This document shows, piece by piece, positions 1 to 9,460 of a stretch of DNA of 23,428 nucleotides; the stretch's first letter is position 1, and the number at the start of each line of letters is the position of its first letter. The DNA comes from Chara braunii (lineage: Eukaryota > Streptophyta > Charophyceae > Charales > Characeae). Below the pieces are notes generated by a model. It was not told the origin of the DNA. It saw only the letters and a list, made by a program, of their open reading frames with translations, and did no database searches. The DNA lies in assembly GCA_003427395.1 (NCBI GenBank), contig BFEA01000153.1:996445-1019872 (forward strand), read 5' to 3'. Position numbers and translations under genes: made by a program.

Positions 1-41
<41 letters not shown>

Positions 42-56
42 CAGAAAAAGAGAAAA

Positions 57-89
<33 letters not shown>

Positions 90-90
90 C
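1..90. repeat. GA microsatellite
   Basis: The stretch is an almost pure GA run (1-36), an interruption by AAAGGACAGAAAAAG-like sequence, and a second GA run (about 59-90). It has no coding content. Microsatellites of this length are typical of eukaryotic genomes and help exclude bacterial contamination. Confidence 0.97.
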
Positions 91-98
91 TCTAGTTG

Positions 99-120
99 AA
101 CAGCGAGTCAATTCGCAGTT
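99..120. repeat. 8-6-8 palindrome copy (one arm mismatch)
   Basis: Left arm AACAGCGA, loop GTCAAT and right arm TCGCAGTT, with one mismatch between the arms. It belongs to the dispersed 22-nt palindrome family found throughout the window. It sits between the GA microsatellite and the 275-bp satellite. Confidence 0.6.
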
Positions 121-224
121 ATCGAGGTCGATGTAAGGTCCTGATCTGTTTGGTGACTGACCACCTTTAAGAAGTGGTAGACCATCTTCAAGAAGTGTCA
201 ACCTTCACGAAGTGCCAAACAGTC

Positions 225-1347
225 GGCGGTCTAAGGACTCCAGTGCCAAAAGCATTCTTAGGGGACCTTGCGGTCGTGTTCAGAACATATTGGCGTAGCA
301 CTAGATGCTCACCAAGCAGTTATGGATGTCGGTTATATCGACACATCATAAGATGCCTTACAAGCAAATAGCAGCTGCTTGCAGGACCTTCTACCACGTA
401 TGAATCTTTGAGAGCAGAATTTTGCACTCCACCTTGAGATCCATGTCGGATAGGTGGACCTGCCATCCTACCGCTTTTAGCTGTAGTCATCTTGAGGTAG
501 TCGATGAGGTGAGGACCCGACAAAGAAAACTCTCTGTGGACTTTGCTGCCGTGTTTTTAGAACTTATTGGCGTAGCACTAGATGCTCACCAAGCAGTTCT
601 GGATGTCGGTTATATCGACAAATCATAAGATGCCTAACAAGCAAGCAGCGGCTGCTTGCAGGACCTTCTACTCGGTGTGGATCCTTGAGAGCAGAGTCCC
701 GCACTCCACCGTGAGATCCACATCGGATAGATGGACCTGCCATCCTACCGCTGTCAGCTGTAGGCATCTTGAGGGAGTCGACGAGGTGAGGACTCGGGAA
801 AGAACATTGTTAGAGGACTTTGGTGTCGTGTTTGGAACATATTGGTATAGCACTAGATGCTCACTAAGCAGTTCTGGATGTCAGTCATATCGACACATCA
901 TAAGATGCCTTACAAGCAAGCACCGGTTGCCAGCAGGATCTTCTACCCGGTGCGGATCCTTGAGAGCAGAGTTTCGCACTCCACCGTGAGATCCACATCG
1001 GGTAGGCAGACCTGCCATCCTACCGCTGTTGGTTGTAGTCATCTTGAGAGTCGATGTGGTGAGGACCCGACAATGAACACTCTTAGGAGACTTTGCTGCC
1101 GTGTTAGGAACTTATTGGCGTAGCACTAGATGCTCACCAAGCAGTTCTGGATGTCGGTTATATAGACACATCATAAGATGCCTTACAAGCAAGCAGCGAC
1201 TACTTGCAGGACCTCCTACTTGGTGTGGATCTTTGAGAGCAGAGTTTCGCACTCCACCGTGAGATCCACGTCGGATAGGCGGACATGCCATCCTACCGCT
1301 GTTGGCTGTAGTCATCTTTAGAGTCGATGAGGTGAGGACCCGACGAT
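225..1347. repeat. ~275-bp tandem satellite, about four copies
   Basis: The marker GTAGCACTAGATGCTCACCA recurs, with small changes, near 294, 571, 846 and 1119, giving spacings of 277, 275 and 273 bp. The rest of each unit repeats too: a CATCATAAGATGCC block, a GAGAGCAGAGTT...CACTCCACC block and a GAGGACCCGACAA block. Because the period is not a fixed multiple of three and units differ by small indels, the short ORFs seen on both strands do not keep one frame from unit to unit. I therefore treat the array as non-coding. The sequence before 225 is only weakly similar. Confidence 0.9.
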
Positions 1348-1640
1348 GTTCCAATTGGGACGTGCTCTTGTTTCGTGATGTGCAGGTGCTTACCGAAGTT
1401 ACCAGCGGTGCGTTCGATCCCCTACTCGACGTGAAGCAAAGTGCGAGGGAATTGCTCAGGGCTCACACCAGAAGTGCGATTGAACTCGCACTTTGATGGA
1501 AAAGCAGTTGCGCAGTCCATCGGCGCGACGATTTAATATGGACATTGGCTTGTCATTTCTATATCACAGGTTGAAAACGCAATCAAATCTTTCTGTGTAG
1601 AGGATTCATATCCATTCACACAAGTATCTCTTGTCATCGC
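1348..1640. other. Gene-free stretch with one perfect palindrome
   Basis: No credible coding frame is visible. The only notable structure is the perfect 22-nt palindrome at 1472-1493. The stretch bridges the 275-bp satellite and the 460-bp duplication. Confidence 0.6.
1472..1493. repeat. Perfect 8-6-8 palindrome
   Basis: Arm AAGTGCGA, loop TTGAAC and arm TCGCACTT. The two 8-bp arms are perfect reverse complements. This is one of the best-preserved members of the dispersed family. Confidence 0.85.
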
Positions 1641-1645
1641 AAACA

Positions 1646-2570
1646 CCGAGATGAAAACATCTCAAGTCAAATTGCAAAGCACACAGAGACATCACAAACA
1701 TCGAGGTGAAAACATCTTAAGTTGCGCACTGTTTTTCCAAAGGTGAAGTCTCAGAGCAGACGAACAGTTTCCAGAAACCATTTTATGCAGAAAATTTAAT
1801 CAAGGGCAAATTGCAAAGCACAGAGACTTTCCAAATTGAACGCAAAATATCATACAATCCTACATTGCAAAGTGCACGGAGGGTTTCCAAAAATCACAAA
1901 GTACATGGAGCCAAAGTGCAAATATGTTCTCATTTTCGATATGAAACCAACAGTTCAAACACAAATGCACGACATCCAAAGTGCGAATACGTTAGCATTT
2001 CTCATACGGAAACAACAGCCAGCATCCAGTGGAGAGCACGAGATGTATTCCGGGGATAACAAAATTGGCAATCATTTAGTGCACCGCTGAATCCGTTAAA
2101 CAACTTCAAGCACAAGTCTAATTGCAAAGCACACTGAGACATCGTAAACATCGAGGTGAAAACATCTCAAGTTGCCTAGTGTTTTTCCAAAGGTGAGGTC
2201 TCACAGCACACGAACAGGTACCAGAAACCATTCGATGCAGAAAATTCATTCGAGGGCAAATTGCAAAGCACACAGAGACGTTTCAAAAAAAGTCATTGAA
2301 CGCAAAATATCACACAATCCCACATTGCAAAGTGCACGAAGACTTTTCAAATATCACAAAGTACATGGAGCCAAAGTGCGAATATGTTCTCATTTCTCAT
2401 ATTGAACAAACAGTTCAATCACAAATGTACGACATCTAAAGTGCGAATATGTTCGCATTTCTCATACGAAAACAACAACCAGCATTTCGTGGAGAGCACG
2501 AGATGTATTCCGGGGATAACAAAATTGGTGATCATTCAGTGCACCGCTGAATCCGTAAAACAACTTCAAA
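1646..2570. repeat. ~460-bp tandem direct duplication
   Basis: Long blocks recur at an offset of about 450-460 bp. GAACGCAAAATATCA is at 1838 and 2298, AGATGTATTCCGGGGATAAC at 2041 and 2501, and TCGAGGTGAAAACATCT at 1701 and 2151. A ten-base insertion (poly-A) near 2286 accounts for the changing offset. Each unit contains decayed or near-intact copies of the palindrome, the best being 2439-2460 (arms AAGTGCGA and TCGCATTT). I see no coding signal shared by both copies. Confidence 0.88.
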
Positions 2571-3211
2571 CACACATACATTCTGGCAACAATTGGTTTC
2601 TGAATGGAGAACAAGTTCGCAACTGTCATAAGGAACCAACAGACAATATTCAATCGAGACCAGCAGAGGGGTTTTCACACCACAAAGTCTCGCGAACGAA
2701 AGAGATAAGCACGAAACAATTTGGCGACCAGAATAAATCGTCGATATTTTTCACATGAGTAAAAGAGGAGCACAACCTCGAAACGAACAAACGTAGCACG
2801 GTGCTGCCACGGTCTGAGGGGACATAAGGAGAACAACCCGAACATAAACAAAAGAAGCACAAAGTTGGGATATTCACATCCGATATATAAGCGTCTACAG
2901 AAAAGGAACTGCACCACGTAGCTGGGATATTTACATCGGCATCTGAGCTTCTACTTCACGTAAGCGTCCGCTGCTACCCTCTAGCTGATGTTGTGCGGCA
3001 AGCAATGAGAAGAACCCGAAAACAAACAAAGGAAGCACGGCGCTGCCGAAAGTCCTACGAGTAAAGATGACAGGTTTCACGAAATTAGAACCCTTAAAAA
3101 ATTGATATAGCAAAAGACTGGGATATTCACATCGACACCTAAGCCTGTACTTGACCAAAACGTCTACTGCAATCTGGCACCTCATGAAAACAACAACACA
3201 GCTCGAACCGG
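2571..3211. other. Gene-free stretch with short degenerate repeats
   Basis: The phrase TGGGATATT(C/T)ACATC occurs at 2866, 2923 and 3119. A block resembling GCACGGTGCTGCC near 2800 and 3037 is also repeated. Small minus-strand ORFs here lack recognisable domains. On the minus strand the stretch is rich in pyrimidine runs ending in CAG, so it could be intronic or 3' flanking sequence. Nothing proves this. Confidence 0.5.
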
Positions 3212-3249
3212 CTGACATCTAGATCAAGTGTGAATAGATTCGCACTTCT
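3212..3249 (+). repeat. Left inverted repeat of a 2.7-kb segment
   Basis: The sequence from the outer end begins CTGACATCTAGATCAAGTGT. It matches the reverse complement of 5898-5934 over 37-38 bp with one transition and one single-base indel. It contains the 8-6-8 palindrome at 3226-3247, but the match extends about 14 bp beyond that motif into CTGACATCT. It is therefore a true inverted repeat rather than chance sharing of the dispersed motif. No clear target-site duplication is visible next to it. Confidence 0.85.
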
Positions 3250-3298
3250 GCTTGTGGCCTTTGGAAAACGAACTACGCGTATTTTAACAACAGGGGTA

Positions 3299-4414
3299 TT
3301 ATTCAGAGCCTTGGAGTATGTCAACCGCAATCCTCAGCCTGATGTTTGCAATGTCGCTTTGGGCTATCGGAAATGGTGGCGGATAGCCGCGTGCAAGAAA
3401 AGAAGTGAAGGCGAGCATGAAAACACCGCAGCTCGACCCGTCCGACTGTTGAGGGACACCATGAGCAACCACCTTGGGTGCCGGGAGATCCAGTTTGGCT
3501 TGTTCACCATATCGACAAACCGCTTCGTCACGGAGGTATTGCGGGAAGTTCGCAAGCACATCGGAAGAAAAACCACCATCGTCTTGCAGGAGGTAGCCGT
3601 AGTACTCCAGCCCTTGTTCTCGGACACATAATAGGGTCCAATGCACTCGATGTTTATGGACAGGAATCAAGACCATGCTGTACGGACTGAAAATGTAAAG
3701 AGAGGAACCCCCAGGGAATGCAACGTTGGCAAGCAAGGCCAACTACGACTCCACCACCTCGTCGGAAAGCCATCCCCCCTGGACAAGAGTTTGAAAACTT
3801 TTTCTGGTCAACGGAATCGAACTGGGACCTCCGCGAACCGAGGAAACCACCTCCTGGCCGTTGTTGAAATCTCCGCAGACGTCCTGCAACATTCTGAAGT
3901 CCGTAGCGCTAAGCTTCTCAGTAGGCAAGGGAACGAGAAAACATGATGTAGCCCCAGCTGCACAAACACCCACGAACAAGTGTGAGGAGTGAGCACAAAA
4001 CTCGGGACGGAATGACTAAGAATTGTCTGCCCTTTTCCCTGAAAAGTTTTATCCCCAACTGTTGAATGTGTCCTTCGCGATATACTTAGGACACGGGTCT
4101 TTCAAGATACCCCATTCACCATCGTCAACAGACCCATCAGACAAAGCAGTAACGCTGTCAATAGACGCAGCCAAATATTTTCGCAGACCTTCCTCCTTAT
4201 CTATTCCACAAGCCTTCAGAACCCTGACAGCTCTCTGGGAAAGGCAAGGTATCAAGACTCTTTTAAACAATCCTATACTTGACGACTTCTTCGGTAAAGT
4301 GGCCAATGACCTCCCTGAAAGACGTTTCTCGTGGACGGCTTTTAAAGGCTTCATGGGCAGGGACATTAAGAACCTCACACATGTAGAACATAGATAACAA
4401 CCCACAGCCCACAA
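3299..4414 (-). pseudogene. Decayed Ulp1-like (peptidase family C48) cysteine protease
   Basis: One minus-strand frame stays protein-like for about 370 codons but is broken by TAA (4051-4049), TAG (4018-4016) and TAG (3745-3743). The last 230 or so codons show the C48 pattern. A WLSDEVVES segment, matching the usual WLNDEVIN, lies before the last stop. HRVHWTLLCV carries the catalytic His (codon 3643-3641). QQSDGSSCGVFML carries the Gln and the nucleophile Cys (codon 3430-3428). The expected YYDSL reads YYGYL, so the catalytic Asp appears replaced by Gly (codon 3598-3596). The end, with SDIANIRLRIAVDIL, fits the family C-terminus. Known family members cleave SUMO or related modifiers; in transposons their role is unclear. 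The upstream part (4414-4050) is unrecognised and could include an exon boundary. The gene is almost certainly inactive. Confidence 0.8.
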
Positions 4415-4557
4415 GCTTTTTTTTAACCAGTGGTAATAGGTAAATTAGCCCATGACATCAATTTGGACGAACACAGAGCTGGCTATTGACAGATATGCGA
4501 GTGGTCCTATACACAAATCTTACCATGCTCGGGATCCCTTTAAAGGAACTCGCCCTC

Positions 4558-5388
4558 CTATCGCGCCACTGCGCCAACGTCCACGGACGATTCAAGGTTC
4601 TGGACCTCGGCCACGGTTGTGTCGCTAACCAGCTCGGTGGCAGCTGAGTCGCTTGGCAAGTCGATGGCTTCATGAAGCACCATGTCCTGACCAGTACTGA
4701 GGACTGATGCTCGATCACCCTGTTCGGCACCGCAATTGGTGGACGGAGAATCATGATCTTTCCGCTGTGGATCCATCTTGATGCTGACGGCCACCTCACC
4801 TCCTTCCACGGAGGATTCGACGTTCTGCATCTTGGCCACGCCTGAGTCGCTAACCAGCTCGGTGGCTGTCGAGTCGTCACCCAACTCTATGGCTTCATGA
4901 AACACCATTCCCCGAGCAGTGCTCAGGACAGACGCTCGACCACCCTGTTCTTCAACGCAACGGGTGGGCGAAGAATCACCATCTTTCCGCTGTGGATCCA
5001 TTTGGATGTCGACAGTCACCTCACCGCCTTCCACCACGGGTTCTCCGCCTTTCTCATCGCCATGAACCCGAGCTTCCACCGCGGGTTCTTCTTCGTCTTC
5101 ATCGTCACCAAGAACGGGAGCTTGCACGGACGTCCACTGACCTCCCTTAACGACACCCTCTCGCGTCGTGGCCACAACCGAGTGACTGAGCAGAACCTCT
5201 TCGGACATCCCGATCACCAGCGCTCGTGCGTGGAGCCACTTCACGTCTTCACGAGCCGGCCCGTGTCGAGTCTCCTCTCCCTGCTGCACAACATGCGTTT
5301 CCCCCGGAGCTCCTGCAACCTCGTTGTCAGTGTCCACGGACGCACCCTCTGAAGCATGACGTTCACACTCGCTACCCCCGGTCTCCAC
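4558..5388 (-). CDS. Acidic protein fragment with 75-residue tandem repeats
   Basis: The open frame has 276 codons. It lacks an ATG at its upstream end (it opens on GTG after an in-frame TAG); the first in-frame Met is residue 61. It is acidic and low in complexity, with a DDEDEEE run near residues 95-101. Residues 119-193 and 194-268 are two tandem copies of a 75-residue unit, each with an MDPQRKD motif, a RASVLST motif and an ATELVSD motif. A third copy is cut after a few residues. In DNA the copies are 5034-4810 and 4809-4585. No known domain is recognised. It lies just upstream of the Ulp1 relic on the same strand, so it may be the N-terminal region of that protein, joined by splicing. 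It could also be an independent broken gene. Confidence 0.5.
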   Translation of the reverse strand: METGGSECERHASEGASVDTDNEVAGAPGETHVVQQGEETRHGPAREDVKWLHARALVIGMSEEVLLSHSVVATTREGVVKGGQWTSVQAPVLGDDEDEEEPAVEARVHGDEKGGEPVVEGGEVTVDIQMDPQRKDGDSSPTRCVEEQGGRASVLSTARGMVFHEAIELGDDSTATELVSDSGVAKMQNVESSVEGGEVAVSIKMDPQRKDHDSPSTNCGAEQGDRASVLSTGQDMVLHEAIDLPSDSAATELVSDTTVAEVQNLESSVDVGAVAR

Positions 5389-5897
5389 TACTTTGTGAGA
5401 CTGCCAGCATTGAGTCTTCTATTTCCGATGTACAACACGCATTCCCGGAGAGCGCTCCTCTTCCCCAGGAGTGTGATGTTCGCTCTCACTACCCCCGGTC
5501 TCCAACACTCCTGGAGCAGGCCCCTCCAGCACGTCACGAGACCGTCAGTCTCGAGTCTCAACAAATGAGAAGGGAGGCGAGCAGGGTAACCGTGTGTCCA
5601 ACTGAAGATGCGGGGGCCAAGACGTCACATTTTTTTAGCCCTGCGGAACTGTTGCGTGAGGAGCACTTATGGCGGAGTGCGACGTCAGCAAATCCGAATG
5701 TATTCGGAGTTTGTGGCGGTCGCCCGAGCCGAGGGAACTGGAAGTTGCACCTTCGCTCCTTCGCAATGCAGGCATCCCGCCCTCAAGGCAAAACGAAGAC
5801 GCACCCTCTTTCAGGAGCAAGGTGTTGAGCACAGGAGACCTCTGGTGCGCACGGCAGGATGGACTCTCCTGGGCAATGGGAAACAAACTCCTCGCAG
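5389..5897 (-). other. Stretch with decayed repeat of the acidic ORF, otherwise featureless
   Basis: On the minus strand the block GGAGACCGGGGGTAG, which opens the acidic ORF near 5380, recurs near 5500. It is followed by diverged copies of the same downstream sequence (AATGCGTGTTGTACATCG versus AACGCATGTTGTGCAGCA). The upstream copy is out of frame and carries stops. The remaining 5640-5897 has no recognisable coding signal on either strand. Confidence 0.45.
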
Positions 5898-5934
5898 AGA
5901 AGTGCGAATCTACTCACACTTGATCAGATGTCAG
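5898..5934 (-). repeat. Right inverted repeat of the 2.7-kb segment
   Basis: Read on the minus strand from its outer end it starts CTGACATCTGATCAAGTGTG, matching the left repeat at 3212-3249. The 8-6-8 palindrome occupies 5900-5921 (arms AAGTGCGA and TCACACTT, loop ATCTAC). The minus-strand ParB/methyltransferase frame runs into this repeat and its final stop (TGA, 5916-5914) lies inside it. Confidence 0.85.
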
Positions 5935-6021
5935 GGTGGCCTCGTCTCGCATGTCTGAATCTCGACTCCCTACGCAGTGGGGGTTAGTTTCCATATACTG
6001 GGGACTCCCGGACATTCTACG

Positions 6022-6087
6022 CTTTCCGCACGACCCCTTCCCGCCCGACCCCTTCCCGCCCCACCCCTTTCTGCCCGACCCCTTTCC
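6022..6087 (-). other. GKGS-rich tail repeat of the ParB/methyltransferase relic
   Basis: Near the C-terminus the frame encodes a run of glycines ([17 protein letters not shown]) and then repeated GKGSG/GGKG units followed by KRRMSGS. Such Gly-Lys tracts are commonly flexible or nucleic-acid binding. The plus strand shows the matching CCCTTCCCGCCCGACC-type repeat, prone to slippage. Confidence 0.7.
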
Positions 6088-7169
6088 GTCGCACGCCTTC
6101 TCTACCGACGATGTCTTGCCCGTCCCCTTTCCGGCAAACTGTGAGCCGTCTCCTCCGCCACCTCCGCCGTCTCCTTCATCTCCTCCACCACCCCATCCCG
6201 GATGCTGACCGACTGGCGGAGATTGCGGCATGCGCCATTCAATGCCACGAGACGGTGCCGTTTCGAGTGCGTAGAAAGGCGCTCGAAACTCCAACATGTT
6301 GTTGTTGTTGGCGTACAACTCATGTAGCTTTTGTTGTGCATACGCATCGACGTCCGGATCGTTCCTCTCGGGGTTCATGAGACTCAAATGCTCCACCAGA
6401 GCAGTTCTTGCCTTTCTCTTAAATGCACCCGCTCCCTGTCTCTTCAGTCCACTCCACTTGCCATCACCCTCCTTCATTGCCATGACCCATATTCCATTCC
6501 TCACAGCAGGTTGGAATATCCTCGGGTGCCAGACGAAGTTTGTGTCCCCAGACATCCTCCGACGTGAACCGGTGATGTTTGCCGAAGAAGTAGAGTCTGT
6601 CATTCGGCGAGGTGTCATGGTCCACAGGGAGCCTGTCACAAGGTTCGTGATCGTAGCCTCTCTCTTCCTCCCCGTCATCAGACGATTGGTCGTCGACAGG
6701 TTCGCCCCGAAACACACGCTTCAAACCAGCAGGGGACGTGCTATATCTCCGAGGGCCACCTTCCTCTTCATCACCAACCTGTCCAACCAACCGAGGAAGT
6801 GGCATGGACTCGAAATCAAAGGTTTCGGAGTCGCTCAACTCCTCCATGTCTTCAGCGTCGAAAGGATCCTCCTCGTCAAACTGAGACTTGTAGTTTTCGA
6901 GAGTGAGCGGTTTGGCCGGCGTGAAGTAAACGTGCTCCAGCCTTCTCAGGAAGTGCGAGACAGACTCCCTGGGTGCACCGTGGTACCCATTCAGCACAGC
7001 GAACACTAGGTTCCTCCGTCGACTGTATTCGAGGTCGGTCGGACCACGCAGTCCGGGTCCGAAAACGAAGTCCCAAACGTCCGTCCTTTTGTTCCCCGAC
7101 AATTTCCAATATATGTCACGTTTGGGATCCCAGTTTCGTTTGCCGGTGGTGCGGACAAACTCGCAAGCA

Positions 7170-7930
7170 TTGCGAGTGTCTGCAACACATGTCTTCACGA
7201 ACTCGTGAAGGTAGTCGATCATCCTCGCCTCCTTCTCCAACGCAACGACGTTCCGACCGGTGCGGAGGAGTCCCCACACGACAGACGCATGCGTCTTCCC
7301 AAAGAAAAAAATAGTTTGCCCAGCTTTGCAAAAGTTTTCGAGTAGACCAAGTAGACGGGACGGGTTCCGCTCCATCTCCCCGTAAGCAGGTCCTTGAGAA
7401 CTTGTCACGCCACCGTCCTCCCACATGCTACGAGAGAACCTTTCCTTTTCCGCCATGTCGAAACACGCCACAGCCTGTCCTGATGGGTCCGACGAACACA
7501 CAGGTTTCGAGCGGACCGCCACCGAGTGTTTGGCCGGACTTGGACCTTGGGAACGGGAAGCCTTTGTCGGGCTACTGGTCGGGTAGACTGTGTATGTGTT
7601 GTCTTCCAACTTCTTGCCATTAAATATCACGTACAGGCGGTCACACTCCTCAACCAGCATATTGCCTTCCCGGACAGTGGTCTTCTTTTGTGCATAACGT
7701 ACCCACTTCCCTGTCCTGACGTGATGGACGCTAAGCCTTGCCATGCCTTTCAAGAAACTGAGCTCCCAACGAGAGGGGAAAAATATCACGAGTGCCCACT
7801 GCGTTGGCGAAAGTGTTTGTAGAAGGCCTTGCAAGTTGGCGAAATCGTCTTCTCGCCAGTCTGTGAGGAGTGTGGGATCACACAAATCGAGGACGTACAG
7901 GTTGCACATGTAATGTCGCACAACCTCACG
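7170..7930 (-). other. N4/N6 DNA methyltransferase-like domain segment (degenerate)
   Basis: YVLDLCDPTLLTDW, with the Asp codon at 7879-7877, is followed by a hydrophobic strand ALVIFFPS. It resembles the catalytic DPPY/W motif region, but reads DPTL. About 180 residues later FFFGKTHASVVWGLLRTGRN and VVALEK (7309-7232) resemble the SAM-binding F-x-G-x-G-T block and the following GR...IGIE strand. The order, catalytic motif first and SAM motif last, fits beta-class DNA methyltransferases. Because DPPY and the SAM motif are both altered, I would not claim enzymatic activity. A structure prediction would settle the fold. Confidence 0.5.
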
Positions 7931-9065
7931 GATCGCAATGACATGACTGTGAGCTTGGGAAGGCGGGAAAGCGAAAGGAATAAGGCTGGTCACCCGGTTG
8001 AGGTCGGGCCATTTGATGTGCCTCACATCCCCGCTGACCCTGATCGTGTCCCGAACTTCTCCTTCCGTCCATCACAAGATGGAACGAACAGACTTTTCGA
8101 AAGATTTAGGGAACCTGTCATCATCGTACAATCTCTTCGCGTCGTCGATGGACTCCTTCTCGTGCGGAAGAGTACGTTTGCAAGTGTTCACGTACTCCAT
8201 CGCGCCCTGTTTCATGAGGCCCTGTGGCCCGAACTCCTCCAGAAGCTTCCCCTCCGTCCGAAAAAATGGGCTCCCGTGGCGCCAAACATGTTCGTTCTCC
8301 TCCGTTTCAAGGAACAAGATGTAGTGGAACATACGGAGCATCACGCGGTCCACTTTCGTCGTCACGACCATTTCTTTAATTCCAGGTTTATGCTGACGCT
8401 TCAGATGGCTGCCCGCGGATTGCACGAACACTCCCCTTAGTGCGAGAATGTCGTCGAGGATCGACAGTTTCTCGACATCGGTCATGTCGGCGAGAGACTG
8501 CCAACAGAATATGTTTGGCTCCTTCACGACCACAAAAAACTTGTCGTCCGCTTGCGTTTTCTTTTTGGTCGGAGGCGGCGGGACCCGGACCAGCCACCCC
8601 ATCTTCGTTTCACCAACCGCCCCTTTTGTGCCAATTTCAGGAATTTCTTGCAGACCCGGAGATTTATCAGGCATGTATTTACCCGGCCTCGACAATGACG
8701 TTTTGCCGTCGTCGCCTAACAACTTCCCCTCCGCCCATTTCGCGTAGAACTCTTTGGCTTTGCGAAAACGTCATCACCGACCATCACGAACGGCATCCAC
8801 TGCCTCAATGCATTGCCAACAGCAGCGACATAGTCCTTGTCAGCGAGCGACAAATCTTTTTTTGCCAACATCCAGTGAGCTTCGTTCGGACTCTTTCCCA
8901 AAAGCAGCTTCTGGAATTCGAAAAACTTTTGTTTTTCGGCCTCCTTCCCGGAAGGGTTCCCTTGAATGGCCATCGGGCTTCCTTCTTTCTCCCATGCCTC
9001 CTGCATGTCCAAGAACGTGGCCTTCTGCGATCGTTGAGACTGACCTGCCTATACCTCGTGGAATC

Positions 9066-9460
9066 TCAGTCGGAGAACCACGCTACTCTCGCCGGCCAGG
9101 AGTGCATCTTCCACAAATTGAATATTGGCTCACACTCCAACTCCTTCACAGCAGCTATGGTGTGTTGTCCGTTAACAGGGTAATAGTAGTACTTGTCCTT
9201 GTCCTCCGGCTTGAAGTCATCTTTGTGAACCCTGTTAGCTATCTCCGGCCTACGCGTCACCGACTTGTAGATGGGTGCCAGAACCAAAGGGTTTTTCGTC
9301 TAGATCTTCCCCTTTTTCTCGCGGTATTGACTCAACATCGCAGCCTTAATGTCGTCCACAGTTTCCCGATTTAGACTGCGGTGGTTGTAATATTTTTCCC
9401 AAGATGGGATGTCGCAGACCTTCCTGGGGTCGATGATCAGTTGGACGGGGAACTCCTTCT
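9066..9460 (-). other. ParB/sulfiredoxin-like domain segment within the pseudogene
   Basis: The segment runs from EFPVQLIIDPRKV (from 9455) through the TAG at 9302-9300 to VNGQHTIAAVKEL (9176-9138) and ends near WFSD before TGA 9068-9066. The NGQHTIAAVKEL block fits the ParB-family signature of the form GxHRxxAxxxL, with Thr in place of the usual Arg. The preceding VDDIKAAMLSQY fits the helix before it. ParB N-terminal-like domains bind nucleotide or DNA in known proteins, and one subfamily is fused to methyltransferases. The Arg to Thr change could mean altered or lost chemistry. Confidence 0.6.

Larger units (their letters stand above)
3212..5934 (-). mobile_element. Putative inverted-repeat element carrying a Ulp1-like protease relic
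   Basis: The segment is bounded by the near-identical inverted repeats at 3212-3249 and 5898-5934. Inside, on the minus strand, are an acidic repeat ORF (4558-5388) and a broken Ulp1/C48 protease (3299-4414). No transposase was recognised inside, so the segment would be non-autonomous or would have lost its transposase. Ulp1-like genes are known cargo of Mutator-like plant elements (established knowledge), which makes the association plausible. The flanks show no obvious 8-9 bp target duplication, so insertion as a unit is an inference. An alternative is that the repeats are coincidental ends of a larger rearranged unit. Confidence 0.5.

Noticed and set aside
174-1354. Repeated small ORFs in the 275-bp satellite as a gene family
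   Set aside because: The unit length changes by two bases between copies, so the frames do not persist, and no start or domain is shared in one frame.
4383-4523. An intron between the acidic ORF and the Ulp1-like relic
   Set aside because: A donor-like ATG-GTAAGA lies on the minus strand near 4523 and AG-ending sites near 4374, but the frames do not join cleanly, so I did not list it as a feature.
4897-5828. Plus-strand ORFs opposite the acidic repeat protein
   Set aside because: They mirror the repeat structure of the minus-strand ORF and have His, Ser and Pro-rich content typical of antisense frames.
6296-7009. Plus-strand ORF of 237 codons
   Set aside because: It overlaps the well-supported minus-strand methyltransferase-like gene and has no recognisable domain. 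It is the shadow frame.
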